A DNA stretch of 8,552 nucleotides from an uncultured Eubacterium sp. (GTDB taxonomy: Bacteria > Bacillota > Clostridia > Peptostreptococcales > Anaerovoracaceae): assembly GCA_947367725.1 (NCBI GenBank), contig CANBFZ010000058.1:1-8552 (forward strand). Reading direction: 5' to 3'. Numbering within the stretch: the first letter of the stretch is position 1; each line of letters starts with the position of its first letter. This document shows positions 6,227 through 8,552 of this stretch, in pieces. The notes under the pieces were generated by a model. It had not been told where the DNA came from, did not search any database, and saw only the letters and a list, made by a program, of their open reading frames with translations. The translations under genes and the position numbers were made by a program.

Positions 6227-6255
6227 TTGTATTATTTCTTTGCATGTTGTATAAT
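6227..6255 (+). promoter_or_regulatory. Promoter of tRNA-Ala
   Basis: TTGTAT (6227-6232), a 17-base spacer and consensus TATAAT (6250-6255), 13 bases before the mature tRNA. The -35 matches at only 3 of 6 positions. Confidence 0.7.
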
Positions 6256-6268
6256 AAAATTTAGTGAT

Positions 6269-6344
6269 GGGGGATTGGCGCAGCTGGGAGCGCGTTTGAC
6301 TGGCAGTCAAAAGGTCAGGGGTTCGAACCCCCTATTCTCCACCA
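6269..6344 (+). tRNA. tRNA-Ala (anticodon GGC)
   Basis: A full cloverleaf can be drawn with encoded CCA (6342-6344). Acceptor GGGGGAT (6269-6275) pairs with ATTCTCC (6334-6340) and includes the G3-U70 wobble that identifies alanine tRNA. The anticodon stem TTTGA/TCAAA encloses loop CTGGCAG with anticodon GGC at 6302-6304. The T arm is AGGGG-TTCGAAC-CCCCT. Confidence 0.96.
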
Positions 6345-6350
6345 ACACGA

Positions 6351-6379
6351 AAAGCAGGTTCCAAAGGCCTGCTTTTTTT
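6351..6379 (+). terminator. Intrinsic terminator of tRNA-Ala
   Basis: AAAGCAGG (6351-6358) pairs with CCTGCTTT (6368-6375) across a 9-base loop, and the T run continues to 6379. Confidence 0.85.
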
Positions 6380-6429
6380 CATCTTGGCAGTTTTCGCGCC
6401 AAAATACAAACAGAAAAGTTGAGAACAAC

Positions 6430-7149
6430 ATGAATCGTCTAACCAAAATTATTTTAAAGAATGCGTTTCGCGTACCGGGCATTTTTGGGAAAATCTATTG
6501 GTATGCAGCCCATCCGGATCGGTATACGGGAGAAGAAAAGCTGCGACCGCTGCAATATATTGTAGAACGAGCAAAGATAAGTGGCAACCTGGATATTCAA
6601 GTTTTTGGAAGAGCGCATATTCCGGCAGAGGACGGCTATATTTTTTATCCCAATCATCAGGGGATTTTTGACGGATTTGCCATGATTGAGGCCTGCGGGA
6701 AACCCATTTGTCCGGTCATGAAGCAGGAGCTGATGCGAATTCCTGGTGTAAAGCAGATCTTTATGTGTATGAACGCATTGCCGATGGATCGAAACGATGC
6801 AAAGCAGTCCCTTCGTGTCATCAACGAAGTTAGCCGTAGGGCGGCACAGGGGGAAAACTGGATTATTTTTCCAGAAGGAACCAGAAGCAAAAACGGAAAT
6901 CAGCTGCTGGACTTTAAGGGTGGCAGTTTTAAAGCTGCCGTAAAGGCCAAGTGTCCCATTGTGCCAGTGGCATTGATCGACGCCTATAAGCCTTTTGACA
7001 AGAATGTGCCTGGGCACATTACAGTGCAAGTGCATATTCTGGAGCCTATTCCGTATGAAGCGTATTGCAGCATGAAAACTGCGGAGATTGCAGACCTTGT
7101 TAAGGGTAGAATTGAAGAAACCATTGCAGCGCATGCATCGGTAGAGTGA
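6430..7149 (+). CDS. plsC: 1-acyl-sn-glycerol-3-phosphate acyltransferase (PlsC family)
   Basis: This 239-residue enzyme of the LPLAT superfamily would transfer an acyl chain to lysophosphatidic acid, giving phosphatidic acid at the inner face of the membrane. The four family motifs are in order: NHQGIFDG (75-82) with the catalytic H-x4-D pair His76/Asp81, LPMDRND (117-123), FPEGTRS (147-153) and CPIVPVAL (175-182). Length is normal. There is no obvious transmembrane segment beyond a mildly hydrophobic N-terminus, as in many short PlsC proteins. The ATG at 6430 is the natural start, although the ribosome binding site is weak (a GTTGAG-like stretch at about 6418-6423). It lies 51 bases after the tRNA-Ala terminator and no clear promoter is visible between them (TTGGCA at 6384-6389 has only a poor -10 partner). 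A shared terminator separates it from the convergent block on the right. Confidence 0.92.
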   Translation: MNRLTKIILKNAFRVPGIFGKIYWYAAHPDRYTGEEKLRPLQYIVERAKISGNLDIQVFGRAHIPAEDGYIFYPNHQGIFDGFAMIEACGKPICPVMKQELMRIPGVKQIFMCMNALPMDRNDAKQSLRVINEVSRRAAQGENWIIFPEGTRSKNGNQLLDFKGGSFKAAVKAKCPIVPVALIDAYKPFDKNVPGHITVQVHILEPIPYEAYCSMKTAEIADLVKGRIEETIAAHASVE

Positions 7150-7176
7150 AGGCTGCACTTGTGCGCCGCGTAAAGA

Positions 7177-7206
7177 AAAAGACCCCGTTATAAAGCGGGG
7201 TCTTTT
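7177..7206. terminator. Bidirectional terminator between convergent units
   Basis: AAAAGACCCCG (7177-7187), an 8-base loop, then CGGGGTCTTTT (7196-7206). The A run on the left and T run on the right let it stop transcription from plsC on plus and from the candidate small RNA on minus. Confidence 0.9.
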
Positions 7207-7272
7207 CCTTGCGATATTTAGTATTTAATTAAGAAAGAACGTTCAAAAGTGTGCAAACCATTAACTTTTGAC
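7177..7272 (-). ncRNA. Candidate small RNA, about 95 nt, minus strand, unidentified
   Basis: A minus-strand promoter (7307-7279) and the terminator at 7177-7206 define a transcript of about 95 nt. Near its 5' end two pairings compete. TCAAAAGT pairs with ACTTTTGA (plus positions 7263-7270 and 7243-7250). Alternatively GTGT (plus 7271-7274) pairs with the ACAC that overlaps it (plus 7249-7252). An ATG frame inside has only 10 codons and no ribosome binding site. The family is not recognised. It may instead be a 3' processed or independently started RNA of the flippase gene, since its -35 overlaps that gene's stop codon. Confidence 0.45.
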
Positions 7273-7278
7273 ACTCTT

Positions 7279-7307
7279 AGTATAACCGGTTTTGGTGAAA
7301 ATTTCAA
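7279..7307 (-). promoter_or_regulatory. Minus-strand promoter overlapping the flippase stop codon
   Basis: On the minus strand: TTGAAA (7307-7302), a 17-base spacer and TATACT (7284-7279). The TGA stop of the upstream gene (7306-7304) lies within the -35 hexamer. Confidence 0.65.
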
Positions 7308-8552
7308 GAAGAAATATTACCTTTTTTATGTAATTTTAGTGCATGTAAATTCATAATTAAAAGTACGATGTTGGACAGGACGATCGCAGCGATATATCCG
7401 TAAATATTCATGGCAGGAATGCCGGTGAAAATCATTAGGAAAATCAGCAGCAGCAACTGCTGTAGCAGGGAATTGCGAAAGGATTGCCCTTCTTTTCCCA
7501 CGCCGATGAGAAGGCTGGTGGTGGTGGCAGTCATGTAAAGTAGCGGCGCTGCAAGACCTGCCAGATGAATCATCAGTGCAAGATCATCTTGCTTGTAGAA
7601 AAACTGCCCCATGTCGTCGGCAAAAATCCAGAAAATAAGACAGGTTAGCATCCCGATCCCAAAAGATAGCGCCAGCGCGCGCTGAATCAGTCTGTTCGCA
7701 AATCTGCCCTTTCCGGAAGCCGCCATCGTTGCAATTTTTGGCACGACAATGGAACAGGCGGCGCCGACCAAAATCATCGGATAATTCATCAGCGGGAAAA
7801 CCATGCCTTTGTATTTCCCCAGCAGTGTCAGCGCTTCAGACGCAGTATAGCCGCAGGTACACAAACGTAGTTTTACGATGACAGAAGAAAAAGCGTTGAC
7901 ACTTTCCAGCAGACATTGGGTCAGACAGATGGGTGCTGCACCTTCTGCGAGGGGAAGCAGTATCTCTTTGCATGCTTTCATCGTTAGCGGTGGCGCCTTT
8001 ACAGCAGGCTTGGTTTTTTTGTAGTAAAGCAGCAGGAATAGGACGCTCTGCATTTCTCCGATGGCGTAGCACAGATAAACCAGGGTGACTGGCGGGAACT
8101 GGAACCGGTTTAGGCAGAAACGAATGAGTAAATAGAGGATCGGAAACCGCAGAATTTTTTCACTGATATTGATGGCAGAGGGAATTTTTATTTTTGCGAG
8201 CCCTAGAAAGTGTCCTTTGATAATGTTGGAAATGGACATCAAAATCATCAGCGGACAGGTGGCAAGAATCGGATAGACAAGCTGGCTGTCGCCCAGGAAA
8301 CCTGCCGCAATGGGCTTTGCAGTGATGAGAATGATACCGACCAGAAATAAAGACCAGAAAAAACTTGCAAAGGTAGCAGTCTTTACGGTCTGATTCATTG
8401 CGGCATACGTGCCGAAGTGCTGATGTTTTGCAGAAATCTTCGACATGGTGATCACAATGCCTTCTGTCATAAAGGAGAGAAAAAGGCAGTTAATCGGTGT
8501 GACCAGACTAAGCAGTCCCAGTCCTTGTGCGCCGAGGATTCTGGACAGATAC
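7304..8552 (-). CDS. SpoVB/MurJ-family lipid-linked oligosaccharide flippase (5' end outside window)
   Basis: The frame stays open through the right edge. The ATG at 8470 is internal, because 27 upstream codons (YLSRILGAQGLGLL...) match the conserved N-terminal region of SpoVB (RxxGAEGIGLY). The visible 415 residues form a polytopic membrane protein of the MOP superfamily, with hydrophobic segments near 11-27, 60-77, 92-108, 136-147, 155-176, 295-310, 325-350 and 360-377, and a last one near 383-402. The stretch around 248-272 (KGMVFPLMNYPMILVGAACS then IVVPK) fits the signature loop of SpoVB proteins (PvLxFP followed by sxxLVPxis). SpoVB supports spore cortex peptidoglycan synthesis; paralogues (YtgP/MurJ type, YkvU, YabM) move other lipid-linked saccharides. 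The likely total of about 440-450 residues is shorter than SpoVB of B. subtilis (about 518), so I keep to the family name. Its own promoter is outside the window. Confidence 0.82.
   Translation of the reverse strand, partial: YLSRILGAQGLGLLSLVTPINCLFLSFMTEGIVITMSKISAKHQHFGTYAAMNQTVKTATFASFFWSLFLVGIILITAKPIAAGFLGDSQLVYPILATCPLMILMSISNIIKGHFLGLAKIKIPSAINISEKILRFPILYLLIRFCLNRFQFPPVTLVYLCYAIGEMQSVLFLLLYYKKTKPAVKAPPLTMKACKEILLPLAEGAAPICLTQCLLESVNAFSSVIVKLRLCTCGYTASEALTLLGKYKGMVFPLMNYPMILVGAACSIVVPKIATMAASGKGRFANRLIQRALALSFGIGMLTCLIFWIFADDMGQFFYKQDDLALMIHLAGLAAPLLYMTATTTSLLIGVGKEGQSFRNSLLQQLLLLIFLMIFTGIPAMNIYGYIAAIVLSNIVLLIMNLHALKLHKKGNISS

Noticed and set aside
5985..6245. Minus-strand open frame across the structured RNA
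   Set aside because: It overlaps the 6S-like RNA, whose long complementary ends and promoter explain the region better. It has no ribosome binding site or recognisable domain.
6191..6433. Plus-strand open frame containing LAQLGARLTGSQKVRGSNPL
   Set aside because: This is a direct translation of tRNA-Ala and its terminator, a well-known false gene.

Overview
The window looks like chromosomal DNA from an anaerobic, probably spore-forming member of the Bacillota, class Clostridia (Lachnospiraceae or a related family). This rests on the style of the proteins (a SpoVB-like flippase, a Na/Pi-cotransporter fused to a PhoU domain, a clostridial TrmFO-like flavoprotein), AGGAGG-type ribosome binding sites, strong sigma-A type promoters often with an extended TGN -10, and many intrinsic terminators. 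Genus and species cannot be told from the sequence.

Layout, left to right. Bases 1-795 (+) hold the 3' part of a FAD-dependent oxidoreductase of the GidA/TrmFO superfamily, cut by the window edge. Bases 876-1580 (+) encode a pseudouridine synthase of the RsuA/RluB family with its own promoter and a strong terminator. Bases 1735-3138 (+) encode a PurF (amidophosphoribosyltransferase) homologue that lacks the N-terminal catalytic cysteine and most other glutaminase residues but keeps the PRPP-binding loop and four cysteines placed like the PurF iron-sulfur ligands. Bases 3362-5122 (+) encode a Na/Pi-cotransporter-PhoU protein starting at TTG. Nearly every gene in this half has its own promoter and terminator, so these are mostly single-gene units rather than one operon.

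Bases 5123-6428 are rich in RNA. They hold a candidate small RNA of about 108 nt (promoter 5194-5222, terminator 5312-5336), tRNA-Gly(CCC), an AT-rich stretch leading to a 65-residue XRE-type repressor, a 6S-like RNA on the minus strand (promoter 6155-6127, about 168 nt, long closing stem, central bubble, terminal hairpin), and tRNA-Ala(GGC) with its own promoter and terminator.

Bases 6430-7149 (+) encode a PlsC-family 1-acylglycerol-3-phosphate acyltransferase. A bidirectional terminator (7177-7206) separates it from a minus-strand block: a second candidate small RNA of about 95 nt, whose promoter overlaps the stop codon of a SpoVB/MurJ-family flippase. The flippase runs off the right edge.

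The genes do not form one pathway: they cover RNA modification, a nucleotide-metabolism-like enzyme, phosphate handling, translation, phospholipid synthesis and envelope lipid export. The observations most worth following are the PurF-like protein with a dead glutaminase domain and the three small RNA candidates, one of which fits the 6S architecture well.
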